A stretch of 64,000 bases of DNA from Streptomyces curacoi (GTDB lineage: Bacteria > Actinomycetota > Actinomycetes > Streptomycetales > Streptomycetaceae): the NCBI RefSeq assembly GCF_001513975.1, contig NZ_KQ947987.1, positions 560,945 through 624,944 of the forward strand, written 5' to 3'. The notes beneath the pieces are model-generated. The model did not search any database, was not told the origin of the DNA, and saw only the letters and a list, made by a program, of their open reading frames with translations. The translations under genes were made by a program, and so were the position numbers. This document shows positions 25,318 through 33,339 of this stretch, one piece after another (within the stretch, counting starts at the first letter, position 1; each line of letters begins with the position of its first letter).

Positions 25318-25659
25318 CGCGGAGGGTGAGCCGCGCTTCTGGTGAACGTCCCACGGCGAAGCAGGCGAAGCCGCCCACGACGAAGGCCATGCGAGGCGGT
25401 GCGATCGGGTGTGCGCCGCCGACTCGTCACACGTCGCCCTGGCTGTCGCTGGTGCAGCCGCCATCGGTCACCGTCCACGGTGGCGCGGGTGCGATACGGG
25501 GAGGCAGGGCGTGAACCGGGGGGGGCAGCAACCACTGTTCCGTGACGCCTGCCGCTGGCGGCAAGTCCGCACCCGGCATCGGTCTGAGCAGACGTTCCAC
25601 AGCCCCCACGCCCCAGATCGTCCAGCCCTACGCGACCCACGGCCAGAGTTCACACCTAC
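25318..25659. other. intergenic stretch without recognisable features
   Basis: Open frames here have mixed third-position composition, no convincing ribosome binding site and no recognisable domain. By eye the GC content is somewhat lower than in flanking genes. It separates the GH32 locus from the lanthipeptide region. No promoter or strong hairpin was found. Confidence 0.4.
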
Positions 25660-25899
25660 TTACAGGATGTTGTGCGCAAACCATGTCCGCGCGCGTCGGG
25701 CGACATTCATGCCTGTGATGTCCAGGGTGGCTCCGCGGCGGCGGCGTACGGCCTTCTCGGTGGCCGCAGCGGTCAGGGCGAGCTCACGAGCGTGCCACGG
25801 CAGGTGGGCCCGGATCATCCAGCTCTGGCTACCGCACGTCGGCTCGGTGTTCGGGGTGCTGGCGCTGACGGTGGGGATGGTGACAATCCACTCGTTCAT
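25660..25899 (-). CDS. small hypothetical protein (79 aa)
   Basis: The frame encodes 79 residues, beginning MNEWIVTIPTVSASTPNTEP and continuing TCGSQSWMIRAHLPWHAREL, with a basic C-terminal half (EKAVRRRRGATL, ARRARTWFAHNIL). Nearly all third codon positions are G or C and AAGGTG lies upstream of the ATG, so it looks like a real gene, unlike the other frames in this stretch. No family was recognised. It lies on the same strand as the two-component genes of the lanthipeptide cluster but 260 nt beyond them. A link to the cluster is possible but unproven. Confidence 0.5.
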   Translation of the reverse strand: MNEWIVTIPTVSASTPNTEPTCGSQSWMIRAHLPWHARELALTAAATEKAVRRRRGATLDITGMNVARRARTWFAHNIL

Positions 25900-26159
25900 G
25901 AGGCACCTTGCGACTGTGACGCCGGCCGCCGGGCGGAGCTTGCGCGGCTCAGGTCACCAGGTGGGGGTCGAGGCTTGGAATGTCTTCGATTCTTCTCGGT
26001 CCCGCACCGGTGGGGATCCGTCGGCTGTCCGTGATGGCCCCCCGCCGGTCGGCGGGACCGCGGTCCGGCCACGGCTGTCCAGGGACCGGGAGACAGGCAG
26101 CGCCCGGCGCTCTCGGTGGTCTTTGGAGGCGCATGGGGCGGGCAGTGGGCCAGGCGGGA

Positions 26160-27305
26160 TCACCCGCGGGTCGAGGGCTGGGTGATCAACGGCATGTCAG
26201 TGGGCAGGGTGGCGGTTACCACAAATCCGCCGTCGGCTCGGGGCCCGGCGGTGAAGAAGCCGCCCAGGAGGTGAACTCGTTCGCTGAGGCCGACCAGGCC
26301 GTGGCCGCCGCTGGGCAGCTGTAGTGGAACGGCTGCGGGGTCGGCGGGGCCGTTGTGGATTTCGACTTGCAGTTCGTCGTTCTCCTGCCGTACGCGGACC
26401 TGGACCTTCGCGCCGGGTGCGTGCTTGCGTACGTTGGTGAGCGCTTCCTGGACGATACGGAAGGCAGCTCGCTCGACCGTCTCGTGGCAGCGGGTGCATG
26501 CCTGCTCGTCGATTTCGGCGTCGATGTCGAGTTCGCTTTCGCTGATGAGGCGGGGCAGGTCCGTCAGCCGCGGCTGGGGTGTGAGCTCCCCGCTTGTGCC
26601 GCCCGCGGCGCGAAGTACGCCCACCATGTGGCGCAGCTCGTCCAGGGTGCGGACGGCCAGGGTACGGATGGTGTTCGCGGTGTCCTTGGTGGCGGGGTCG
26701 GTGGTGTTCGTTCGCAGTGCGCCGGCCTGGAGGCTGATGAGGCTGACCTGGTGGGCGACGACGTCGTGCATTTCTCGCGCCAGCTGCGCCCGCTCGGCGG
26801 CGAGTACTTGCTCGGACAGAAGGCGGTGTTCGCGGGCTCGTCCCTCGGTCAGCTCGTGCAGGCGTGCGGCGAGTTCGCTGCGCAGTGCGATGGCGCGTCC
26901 TAGTGCTGCCGCAGCCATGGGGGTACCCACGGCATTTTCGATCGAAGAAAAGTCTGTGGCTCGATAAGCAAGCTCGCCCATGCTCAAGGGGTAGGGCAGG
27001 AAGTTCCCGGTGGCGACGAGAAGCGTGCACAGGACCAGCAGGCGACGGTCTGACCGCAGCCGAGCCACGGTGTAAAGAGCGATCAGCCCGGCGAGCCACG
27101 AACTGCCCATGAACACGCCAGGCCAGGTGATGAGCAGGACACTCAAGGGCGTCCGGAGGCGACCGAGCAGAGCGGCTACCGCAACGTAGGAGGCGGCCCA
27201 TGGCGCGGGGGACATCGGTGCCGTGGCCACCGCGGCGTCGGCGGCTGCGGCGACCACGGGGCCGAAGGTGATCCACAGCGGTCTGGATCTTGTTTCACCC
27301 TTCAC
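26160..27305 (-). CDS. NarL-type sensor histidine kinase
   Basis: The 381-residue product has an N-terminal membrane region of about four to five helices (residues 10-125) and a coiled region (ALGRAIALRSELAARLHELT). The HisKA_3 dimerisation box follows (AREMHDVVAHQVSLISLQAG, phospho-His near 178). The HATPase domain has RIVQEALTNVRKHAPGAKVQ (N box) and GGHGLVGLSERVHLLGG (G box). It would phosphorylate the adjacent LuxR-type regulator. The GTG at 27305 overlaps the end of the regulator gene by 11 nt and has AGGGG upstream. Its position at the border of the lanthipeptide cluster suggests control of that cluster. A fragment of a similar kinase lies at the far side (37369-37461). Confidence 0.88.
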   Translation of the reverse strand: MKGETRSRPLWITFGPVVAAAADAAVATAPMSPAPWAASYVAVAALLGRLRTPLSVLLITWPGVFMGSSWLAGLIALYTVARLRSDRRLLVLCTLLVATGNFLPYPLSMGELAYRATDFSSIENAVGTPMAAAALGRAIALRSELAARLHELTEGRAREHRLLSEQVLAAERAQLAREMHDVVAHQVSLISLQAGALRTNTTDPATKDTANTIRTLAVRTLDELRHMVGVLRAAGGTSGELTPQPRLTDLPRLISESELDIDAEIDEQACTRCHETVERAAFRIVQEALTNVRKHAPGAKVQVRVRQENDELQVEIHNGPADPAAVPLQLPSGGHGLVGLSERVHLLGGFFTAGPRADGGFVVTATLPTDMPLITQPSTRG

Positions 27306-28008
27306 GCCGCGCCCCTGGGCGGTTGGGGCCGTCCGTGACCAGACCTGCCCGCTCGGCAAGCACGGCAGCCTGCACGCGGTTGAGTCCGCCGAGTTTGCTG
27401 AGGATCGCGCTGACGTGATCTTTGACGGTGCCGTGCGCGAGATGCATACGCGCAGCGATGGTGGCGTTCGACAGGCCCTGACCGAGCAGGCTCAGCACTT
27501 CCCGCTCGCGGTTGGTGAGCCCGCTGACGGCACGTCTGGCCTGCTGTGAGTCGTCGGCTCCCTCGACGTAGCCGCCGATCACGGTCCGGGTGACTGTCGG
27601 GTCCAGAGCGCCGCCGCCGGCTGCCAGGATCCGGACCGCCTGGGCCAGCTGCTCGGGATCGGTGTCCTTGAGCAGGAAGCCGGCCGCGCCGTCGCGCAGG
27701 GCGGTTGCCAGGTATTCGTCCGTGTCGAAGGTGGTGAGCATGGTGACCGCCGGCATCTGCGCGCCGGGCAGCGCGGTCTTCAGACGGTTCAGCACGGTCA
27801 GCCCGTCGACGTCGGGCATGCGAATGTCCAGCATCACGACGTCTGGACGGTGTGCGAGGACTGTTTCCACGGCCTGCGCGCCGCCGCAGTCGGCGACGAC
27901 CTCGATGTCGGCAGCAGCGCCCAAGATCATCCGCAGTCCGGAACGGACCAGCTGCTCGTCATCGACGACGACTACGCGGATTGCCTTTTCTTCGTTGTCA
28001 GGAGCCAC
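27295..28008 (-). CDS. NarL/LuxR-type response regulator
   Basis: The 237-residue product has an N-terminal receiver domain (IRVVVVDDEQLVRSGLRMIL; phospho-Asp in VVMLDIRMPDVDG near residue 58; Lys in FLLKDTDPEQ). The C-terminal LuxR HTH is SGLTNREREVLSLLGQGLSN followed by THLAHGTVKDHVSAIL-like residues (AARMHLAHGTVKDHVS). The GTG at 28008 puts the receiver at the N-terminus. No ribosome binding site precedes it, but TACAGT lies exactly 6 nt upstream, which suggests a leaderless mRNA. It is divergent from lanKC and is the likely activator of the lanthipeptide genes. Confidence 0.88.
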   Translation of the reverse strand: MAPDNEEKAIRVVVVDDEQLVRSGLRMILGAAADIEVVADCGGAQAVETVLAHRPDVVMLDIRMPDVDGLTVLNRLKTALPGAQMPAVTMLTTFDTDEYLATALRDGAAGFLLKDTDPEQLAQAVRILAAGGGALDPTVTRTVIGGYVEGADDSQQARRAVSGLTNREREVLSLLGQGLSNATIAARMHLAHGTVKDHVSAILSKLGGLNRVQAAVLAERAGLVTDGPNRPGARREG

Positions 28009-28014
28009 ATCATC

Positions 28015-28020
28015 ACTGTA
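28015..28020 (-). promoter_or_regulatory. -10 box suggesting a leaderless response-regulator transcript
   Basis: TACAGT read on the minus strand ends 6 nt before the GTG start codon, so transcription would begin at or next to the codon. No -35 match was clear. Confidence 0.4.
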
Positions 28021-28234
28021 TGTCGCAAACGGCGCGATCACCTGCGAGAGGGCGGGGAGCGCCCCCGCCGTCTGGCGGGGGCGATTACAGACGGCAGTCG
28101 GGTCCGCCGGGAAGGGAATTCGGGGAAAGTTTTGGATGTCGGCAAGGCGCCGCACCCCGAGAACACTGTTAGCGGGGTTTGCAGCGTGGCGCGACCTTCC
28201 GGCCGCGTCACCCGAAAACCCCGAGAGGAAAACC

Positions 28235-30781
28235 GTGGAAGCTGCTCGTTATGCAGAGTACGCCCAGCAGGGCAACCCTTTCTACGACAAGCCCGCCAAG
28301 CGCCGCGCAATCCGTTCCTACGAAGAGCTGGTGGCCATTCCCGAAGACTGGGAGAGGAATACACTGAGCCAGTGGACGGTCGTCCAGCCTTCCGATGCCG
28401 CCCTCCCCGTACAGGGCTGGAAGGTCCACGTATCGGCAACCCATGAGAACGCCGAGCGAATCCTCAAGGCAACCGCGGAATACTGCATCAGTACGAACAC
28501 CGCGTTCAAGTTCCTTTCCGGCCCGGTAGCCCTTCACCAGCAGAACCATAAATACGCCCACCGCGGCTCCAGCGGAAAATTCATCGCAATATACCCCCTC
28601 GACGAGGAGGGGCTGCGCACGACCCTGAACGAGCTGGGAGACATTCTCGACGGAGAAAAGGGGCCGCATATCCTCAGCGACCTGCGCTGGCGCAACGGTC
28701 CGCTGTATGTGCGGTACGGCGGGTTCGCGCAGCGCTTCGCACACGACTCCGCAGGGAAGCCGGTTCTGGCTATCGAGAATCCCGACGGTGAGTTGGTCCC
28801 GGACGAGCGTGAGCCCGTCTTCGCGCCGCCGTCGTGGGTGGACGTGCCGGACTTCCTTCGCCGACAGCAGGCGGACATGGCGCGGCCGGCGGAGTTTCCC
28901 TTCCGGCCGGAGGCCGCACTGCACTTTTCCAACGGGGGTGGTGTCTACCGTGCCACCGAGGCCAGCACTGGCCGCACGGTCGCGTTGAAGGAAGCCCGCC
29001 CGTATGCGGGGCTGGACATGCTCGGCGTTGAGGCGGTCACCCGCCTCAAGCATGAGGCCGCCGTATTGCGACGCCTGTCCGGACTGTCCTGCACGCCTGA
29101 GTACTACGACTACCTGACGTGCTGGGAACACCACTTCGTCGCCAGCGAGTTCATCGAAGGCACGACCCTGTGGAAGGAGATGATCACCCGCACCCCGCTG
29201 CTGGGTCTGGACGGCGCCGACCAGCGCGACCCGGAATACACCGCCTGGGCGCTGAATGTGTACGACCAGCTCGAACGCGGTCTTCAAGACATCCACGCGC
29301 GTGGTGTCGTCCTCGGCGACATCCATCCGCACAACATCATGGTGAGCCCCGACGGCAGCGTGGTCTTCATCGACTTCGAGTTCGCGGGTATCGACGATCC
29401 GCACCACCGCCCGGCCCAGGGTGCGCCGGGCTTCTACCCGCCGCCGCACCTGTCCGGCGTCGCGGTCGACGACTGGCTGCTGGCCTGCCTGGGCCTGCAC
29501 ATGTTCTACCCCCTGACCTCTCTGCTGGACCTCTCGCGCGCCAAGGCACTGCAGCTTGCACGGGCGATCCAGGACCGCTTTCCGGTCCCGGACGACTACA
29601 TCAGGCGACTCACACAGAAGCTCAGCCATGGGATCACCGAGGGCGGCACAGGTGTGTACGCCACGTGGGGCCGGGACTTTTCCGAGGCCACGCCGTCTAT
29701 CGCTGCCGGCATACTCGCCAGCGCCACCCCGGAGCGCGACGACCGGCTCTTCCCCGGCGACATCGAGCAGTTCACCACGGGAGGGCTCAACGTTGCGCAC
29801 GGCGTGGCCGGAGTGCTGTACGCGCTCGCCCAAACCGGTCACGGTCGACACGAGGAACACGAGCAGTGGCTGATCAGCCAGGTACGAGAAGTGGCGGAGT
29901 CACAGCTCGGTTTCTACGACGGGCTGCACGGCATCGCCTACGTGCTGGACCACCTCGGCCACGAAGGCGAGGCCCTGTCCCTGCTGGACAGGGCGCTGAA
30001 CAGGCCGATCCGCCATCCCGGCATCGACTTGCGCGGCGGCCTGTCCGGTATCGGCCTGAACCTGCTGCACTTCGCGCAGCGCAACGGCGACGCCGATCTG
30101 CACAAGCGCGCGGTCAACGTGGGCGAGCACCTGGCATCAGTGCTGCCCAGCACACCCCCGAGCGCCTCACAGCTCGTCGGCCAGGCGGGGTTGATGCGTG
30201 GCTGGAGCGGACCTGCGCTGCTGTTCCTGCGCCTCCATGAGGCAACGGGCGATCACGACTATCTCGGCCTCGCGGCACGCGCCCTGCGCATGGACCTGGC
30301 CGGGTGCGCCCTTACTCCGTACGCAACCCTCGAAGTGGACGAGGGCTTCAGGGTGCTGCCTTACCTGGCCACCGGCAGTGCCGGCCTCGGCATGGTTCTT
30401 CAGGATTACCTGTCCCACCACGACGATGAAGAATTCCGGGTCGCGTTGGAGCAGATCGTCAAAGCCGCCCACTACGAGTTCTACATCCAGCCGAACCTTT
30501 TCAACGGAGCCGCCGGAATCCTCTTCCTCCTGACGCGTGAACGCGTCAGAGAGGCGACCAGCGCACACGATGGGGCCATCGACCGCCTCATGCGCCTGCT
30601 GGTCCTTCAGGCCATCCCGCACGAGAGCCACATCGCCTTCCCGGGCGAGCAATTGCTGCGGCTCTCCACAGATCTTGCTACCGGAGCCGCCGGCGTACTG
30701 CTGGGCATCGACGCCGTCCGTACGGGCAGCCCCGCCCTGCCGTTCCTGCCGCCCCCGGTCAGCACACAGACCTCCGGCTGA
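28235..30781 (+). CDS. lanKC: class III lanthionine synthetase LanKC
   Basis: The 848-residue product installs lanthionine/labionin rings in the precursor peptides encoded just downstream. Three domains are visible: an N-terminal phosphoSer/Thr lyase (about 1-210: YAEYAQQGNPFYDKPAKRRA, GKFIAIYPLDEEGLR), a kinase (about 230-500: VALKEARPYAG with the ATP-binding Lys near 251, LGDIHPHNIMV catalytic loop near 360, FIDFEFAG near 378) and a LanC-like cyclase (about 515-848). The cyclase lacks the Cys-Cys-His zinc ligands of class IV enzymes: the usual WCxG and CHG sites read GWSGPALL and FNGAAGI. That places it in class III. The GTG at 28235 has AGAGGA 5 nt upstream. It is the first gene of the biosynthetic operon. 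Confidence 0.93.
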   Translation: MEAARYAEYAQQGNPFYDKPAKRRAIRSYEELVAIPEDWERNTLSQWTVVQPSDAALPVQGWKVHVSATHENAERILKATAEYCISTNTAFKFLSGPVALHQQNHKYAHRGSSGKFIAIYPLDEEGLRTTLNELGDILDGEKGPHILSDLRWRNGPLYVRYGGFAQRFAHDSAGKPVLAIENPDGELVPDEREPVFAPPSWVDVPDFLRRQQADMARPAEFPFRPEAALHFSNGGGVYRATEASTGRTVALKEARPYAGLDMLGVEAVTRLKHEAAVLRRLSGLSCTPEYYDYLTCWEHHFVASEFIEGTTLWKEMITRTPLLGLDGADQRDPEYTAWALNVYDQLERGLQDIHARGVVLGDIHPHNIMVSPDGSVVFIDFEFAGIDDPHHRPAQGAPGFYPPPHLSGVAVDDWLLACLGLHMFYPLTSLLDLSRAKALQLARAIQDRFPVPDDYIRRLTQKLSHGITEGGTGVYATWGRDFSEATPSIAAGILASATPERDDRLFPGDIEQFTTGGLNVAHGVAGVLYALAQTGHGRHEEHEQWLISQVREVAESQLGFYDGLHGIAYVLDHLGHEGEALSLLDRALNRPIRHPGIDLRGGLSGIGLNLLHFAQRNGDADLHKRAVNVGEHLASVLPSTPPSASQLVGQAGLMRGWSGPALLFLRLHEATGDHDYLGLAARALRMDLAGCALTPYATLEVDEGFRVLPYLATGSAGLGMVLQDYLSHHDDEEFRVALEQIVKAAHYEFYIQPNLFNGAAGILFLLTRERVREATSAHDGAIDRLMRLLVLQAIPHESHIAFPGEQLLRLSTDLATGAAGVLLGIDAVRTGSPALPFLPPPVSTQTSG

Positions 30782-30816
30782 CCAGCCGGAGCGACACCCA
30801 ACAAGGAGAAACAACC

Positions 30817-30930
30817 ATGACCGTTCTCGACCTGCAGACCCTGCCGTCCCCGGAGACCGACGCCCTGCCTGGCGGCGGCAGCACGCAGAGCTGGGTCTGC
30901 GGCAGCTTCGTGAGCACCGGCTGCTTCTGA
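30817..30930 (+). CDS. lanA1: class III lanthipeptide precursor 1 (37 aa)
   Basis: This small gene, 36 nt after lanKC, has AAGGAG 8 nt before its ATG. The leader starts MTVLDLQTLPSPETDALP; LDLQ is the LanKC recognition helix found in SapB- and labyrinthopeptin-type precursors. The core region GGGSTQSWVCGSFVSTGCF has two S-x2-S-x2-C units (Ser22/Ser25/Cys28 and Ser30/Ser33/Cys36), each suited to one labionin ring. Four dehydrations would be expected if both rings form. Pro18 is the likely cleavage point for the encoded prolyl oligopeptidase. It is almost identical to precursor 2 through the first Cys. Confidence 0.92.
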   Translation: MTVLDLQTLPSPETDALPGGGSTQSWVCGSFVSTGCF

Positions 30931-30948
30931 CCTGCCGCGTACTCGCTT

Positions 30949-30977
30949 CGGTGGGCGGCCACCTGCGCCGCCCACCG
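30949..30977 (+). promoter_or_regulatory. hairpin between precursor genes 1 and 2
   Basis: CGGTGGGCGG (30949-30958) pairs with CCGCCCACCG (30968-30977) over a 9-nt loop, 18 nt after the first precursor's stop. It may act as an mRNA stabiliser or partial terminator. Confidence 0.5.
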
Positions 30978-31018
30978 GCACCCCACCCCACCCCACACTC
31001 CATGAAAGGAACTCCACC

Positions 31019-31129
31019 ATGACAGTTCTCGACCTGCAGACCCTGCCGTCCCCCGAGACCGACGCCCTTCCCGGCGGCGGCAGCACGCAGAGCTGGGTCT
31101 GTGCCAGCTCGTGGAGCATCAACTGCTGA
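31019..31129 (+). CDS. lanA2: class III lanthipeptide precursor 2 (36 aa)
   Basis: AAAGGA lies 8 nt before the ATG. The first 28 residues equal those of precursor 1 at the protein level (leader MTVLDLQTLPSPETDALP, then GGGSTQSWVC). The second ring region differs: ASSWSINC, with Ser30/Ser33/Cys36 keeping the S-x2-S-x2-C spacing. The peptide ends directly on the ring-forming Cys. It looks like a recent duplicate of precursor 1 with a changed second ring. Confidence 0.92.
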   Translation: MTVLDLQTLPSPETDALPGGGSTQSWVCASSWSINC

Positions 31130-31172
31130 CCCGCCAAGCTCACGCCACCCACTTCTGACGGAGACAAACGAA

Positions 31173-31283
31173 ATGTCCGTGCTTGATTTGCAGACCCTGA
31201 CCGTTTCACAGCGGGAGCAGGTGCCCGCGACCAGCAGCAACAGCTACGTCTGCTTCACCAGCTACTGGAGCAACGGCTGCTGA
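31173..31283 (+). CDS. lanA3: class III lanthipeptide precursor 3 (36 aa)
   Basis: ACGGAGAC gives a ribosome binding site 9 nt before the ATG. The leader is diverged but keeps LDLQTL (MSVLDLQTLTVSQREQVP). The core ATSSNSYVCFTSYWSNGC keeps both units: Ser21/Ser24/Cys27 and Ser30/Ser33/Cys36. The first unit is shifted by one residue, giving two residues (FT) rather than one between the rings. Pro18 is conserved. The different aromatic content predicts a chemically distinct product made by the same enzyme. Confidence 0.92.
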   Translation: MSVLDLQTLTVSQREQVPATSSNSYVCFTSYWSNGC

Positions 31284-31295
31284 TCGCCCCTCGGC

Positions 31296-31323
31296 CCGGG
31301 GCGGTGCGCTCGCACTGCCCCGG
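31296..31323 (+). terminator. GC-rich hairpin after the precursor genes
   Basis: CCGGGGCGGTGCG (31296-31308) and CGCACTGCCCCGG (31311-31323) can form a 13-bp stem with one G-U pair. It begins 13 nt after the third precursor. Without a U-tract it would probably be a partial terminator that lowers transport-gene expression relative to the peptides. Confidence 0.55.
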
Positions 31324-31371
31324 CCCTGCTGAATGCCCGACTGACACCGAAGAGCGCAGGAGACCTACCCG

Positions 31372-31536
31372 ATGCCTGCTTCCAGGACGCACTGCCGCAG
31401 CGCGAGTGGATGCCACGAAGAAACTGAGGGCCCGGCTGAAGGCGCGCGCCCCCGCCCTGGCTGCTTCCCGCCGTCGCCTCGCCCTGTAAAAGCCCGCGTG
31501 CCCCGCGCTGACTGGCCGCGCACACACCGAAGGTAA
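31372..31536 (+). CDS. doubtful small ORF (54 aa) between precursors and exporter
   Basis: An ATG with AGGAG 9 nt upstream opens a 54-codon frame (MPASRTHCRSASGCHEETEG at the start) ending in the ribosome binding site of the exporter gene. It has no LDLQ leader and no S-x2-S-x2-C unit, so it is not a fourth precursor of the same type. An overlapping frame (about 31408-31489) encodes a cationic stretch, KKLRARLKARAPALAASRRR, with better codon bias but no ribosome binding site. Either could be a remnant; neither is well supported. Confidence 0.2.
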   Translation: MPASRTHCRSASGCHEETEGPAEGARPRPGCFPPSPRPVKARVPRADWPRTHRR

Positions 31537-31542
31537 TCCCTC

Positions 31543-33339
31543 ATGGCCCGCAATCCCCTCCCGACGTCGTCTGAGCGCCGCACCAGGCGTACCGGCGACC
31601 GGCTGCTGTGGCAGTCGGTCAGCCGTCGCCGGACCGCCTTGGCTGCCCTGGTGGCAGCCCTGCTGCTGGAGCTCGTGTCGGACCTGGTGCTGCCGCTGGC
31701 GCTGGCTCACGCGCTGGACAGCGTGATCCATGGCCGCCAGACGGCCACCTCCTTGATCCTGCTGGCGGGCACGCTGGTCCTGGCCGCCTCATCCGAGGTC
31801 GCCATCCAGTTCGCCGACCCCTACACCTCCGCGGCAGGCGTTGCCGAACTGCGGCGACGTGCCGTGCGCCACTGGCTGTGTGCGGGAGCGGGTCTCACTC
31901 GCCGGCATCGCCCAGGGGATGTCGTGACACGCATGGTGGCCGGCGCCGGGGACACCGCAGGGAGCGCCGTGGCGTTTGCTCGCACGGTGACGTCCCTACT
32001 GGGGGCCGTCGGCGGCCTTGTCGCGCTTGGGCTGATCGATCTGTGGCTGCCGTTGACGGTTCTGGTCGCCTTGCCGGTGGCCGTCGTGATGATGCGTACC
32101 TTTGTCCGCGGCACTGCGGAGCTCGCTGGTGACTACCAGCTGCTGCAGGGCGACATCATGAGCCGACTCCTCGACGCCCTGCGTGGCGCCCGTACCATCC
32201 GGGCCTGCGACACCGCGGAGCAGGAAGTGGAGCGCACGCTGGTGCCGCTTGCGGATCTGCATCGCGCGGGTGCCTCGATGTGGGCCATGCTGGCCAGGGT
32301 TTCCTGGCAGGCGACGCTGCTGGGCCCCTTCGTGTCCCTCTCGGTCCTGGCGGTCGCTGGTTTCGGTGTCAGCGCCGGCCGGGTCACCCCCGGTCAGCTG
32401 GCCGCCGTCGTCTCCTACGCCGGGCTGGTCCTCGGCGCGCTGGACCACTCGCGGCTGCTGGCCCGGCTGGCCCGGGCGCGGGCCGCCACCGGCCGCATCG
32501 CCGACCTCCTCAGCCTGCCGGGACACTCCTACGGCCACCAGGACCTCCGCCCCGGGCACGGCAGCCTCCGGCTACGCGAGGTCACCGTGGACGTCGACGG
32601 GCGACGCGTACTGCGCGACGTCGACCTGGACGTGCCGGCAGGCTCCTCCGTGGCACTGGTGGGGCGTACCGGATCGGGGAAGTCGGCTCTGGCCGCTGTC
32701 GCCGGACGTCTTCTGGAACCCAGCCACGGCACCGTGCTGATGGACGGCGTACCCATGCAGTTGCTGTCCCGGCAGGCACTGCGCTCAGCGGTCAGCTACG
32801 CCTTCGCGCGCCCGGTGTTGCTGGGCGGCACCGTCGCCGGCGCGATCGGCCTGGGCTCCGAGCCGGCCTCAGCCCGGCACGTGAGGGCCGGGGCGCGGGC
32901 CGCTCGCGCCGACGGTTTCATCAAGCGGCTGCCTGCCGGGTACGACAACGTCATCCGCCACACACCGCTGTCCGGCGGAGAGACCCAGCGCCTGGGGTTG
33001 GCCCGCGCCTTCGCCCGCAACGCCAGGCTGCTCATCCTGGACGACGCCACCTCCAGTCTGGACACCGCCACCGAGCACGAGGTGCACCAGGCACTTGATG
33101 ATCCTGCGCTGCGGCGCACCCGGCTGCTGATCGCCCGGCGACCGGCCACGGCCGCCCGTGCCGACCTGGTGGCCTGGCTCGAAGAGGGCCGCATCCGTGC
33201 CGTGGCACCCCACCAGGACCTGTGGGCCGAACCCGCGTACCGAGCCGTCTTCCAGCCCACTCAGGAACCCGGCCCCGCCGCACCGCCGCCTGCCGGACAG
33301 CACCATGCGCCCCGCAAGGAGTACACCCATGTCGCCTGA
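31543..33339 (+). CDS. lanT1: ABC exporter half-transporter with degenerate ATPase site
   Basis: The 598-residue product fuses a six-helix ABC-B type membrane domain (about 20-320) to an ATPase domain. Walker A is GRTGSGKSA (near 376) and the signature is LSGGETQ (near 475). The Walker B region reads LLILDDATSSLD, with Asp in place of the catalytic Glu, and the H-loop His is replaced (LLIARRPATA instead of IAHR). This is the pattern of the degenerate partner in heterodimeric exporters. It has AAGG 8 nt upstream of the ATG and overlaps the next half-transporter by 11 nt. It probably exports the modified lanthipeptides, as the LabT pair does in the labyrinthopeptin cluster. Confidence 0.88.
   Translation: MARNPLPTSSERRTRRTGDRLLWQSVSRRRTALAALVAALLLELVSDLVLPLALAHALDSVIHGRQTATSLILLAGTLVLAASSEVAIQFADPYTSAAGVAELRRRAVRHWLCAGAGLTRRHRPGDVVTRMVAGAGDTAGSAVAFARTVTSLLGAVGGLVALGLIDLWLPLTVLVALPVAVVMMRTFVRGTAELAGDYQLLQGDIMSRLLDALRGARTIRACDTAEQEVERTLVPLADLHRAGASMWAMLARVSWQATLLGPFVSLSVLAVAGFGVSAGRVTPGQLAAVVSYAGLVLGALDHSRLLARLARARAATGRIADLLSLPGHSYGHQDLRPGHGSLRLREVTVDVDGRRVLRDVDLDVPAGSSVALVGRTGSGKSALAAVAGRLLEPSHGTVLMDGVPMQLLSRQALRSAVSYAFARPVLLGGTVAGAIGLGSEPASARHVRAGARAARADGFIKRLPAGYDNVIRHTPLSGGETQRLGLARAFARNARLLILDDATSSLDTATEHEVHQALDDPALRRTRLLIARRPATAARADLVAWLEEGRIRAVAPHQDLWAEPAYRAVFQPTQEPGPAAPPPAGQHHAPRKEYTHVA

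Noticed and set aside
22291..25464. Open frame of 1057 codons on the minus strand opposite the secreted GH32-like gene
   Set aside because: It is an antisense shadow caused by high GC; its translation is low-complexity (Val/Gly/Arg/Asp) with no domain, while the plus frame has clear GH32 and LamG motifs.
25233..25640. 135-codon minus-strand frame between the GH32 and lanthipeptide regions
   Set aside because: It has poor codon bias and overlaps the GH32 3' end, with no ribosome binding site or domain.
28235..30781. Class IV (LanL) assignment for the synthetase
   Set aside because: The cyclase domain lacks the zinc-binding Cys and Cys-His residues, so class III is supported.
30949..31323. 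CRISPR-like or regulatory repeat array from the similar precursor genes
   Set aside because: The repeated sequence is explained by three homologous coding genes with individual ribosome binding sites.
31372..31536. Possible fourth lanthipeptide precursor
   Set aside because: It has a ribosome binding site but lacks the LDLQ leader motif, Pro18 and any S-x2-S-x2-C unit.
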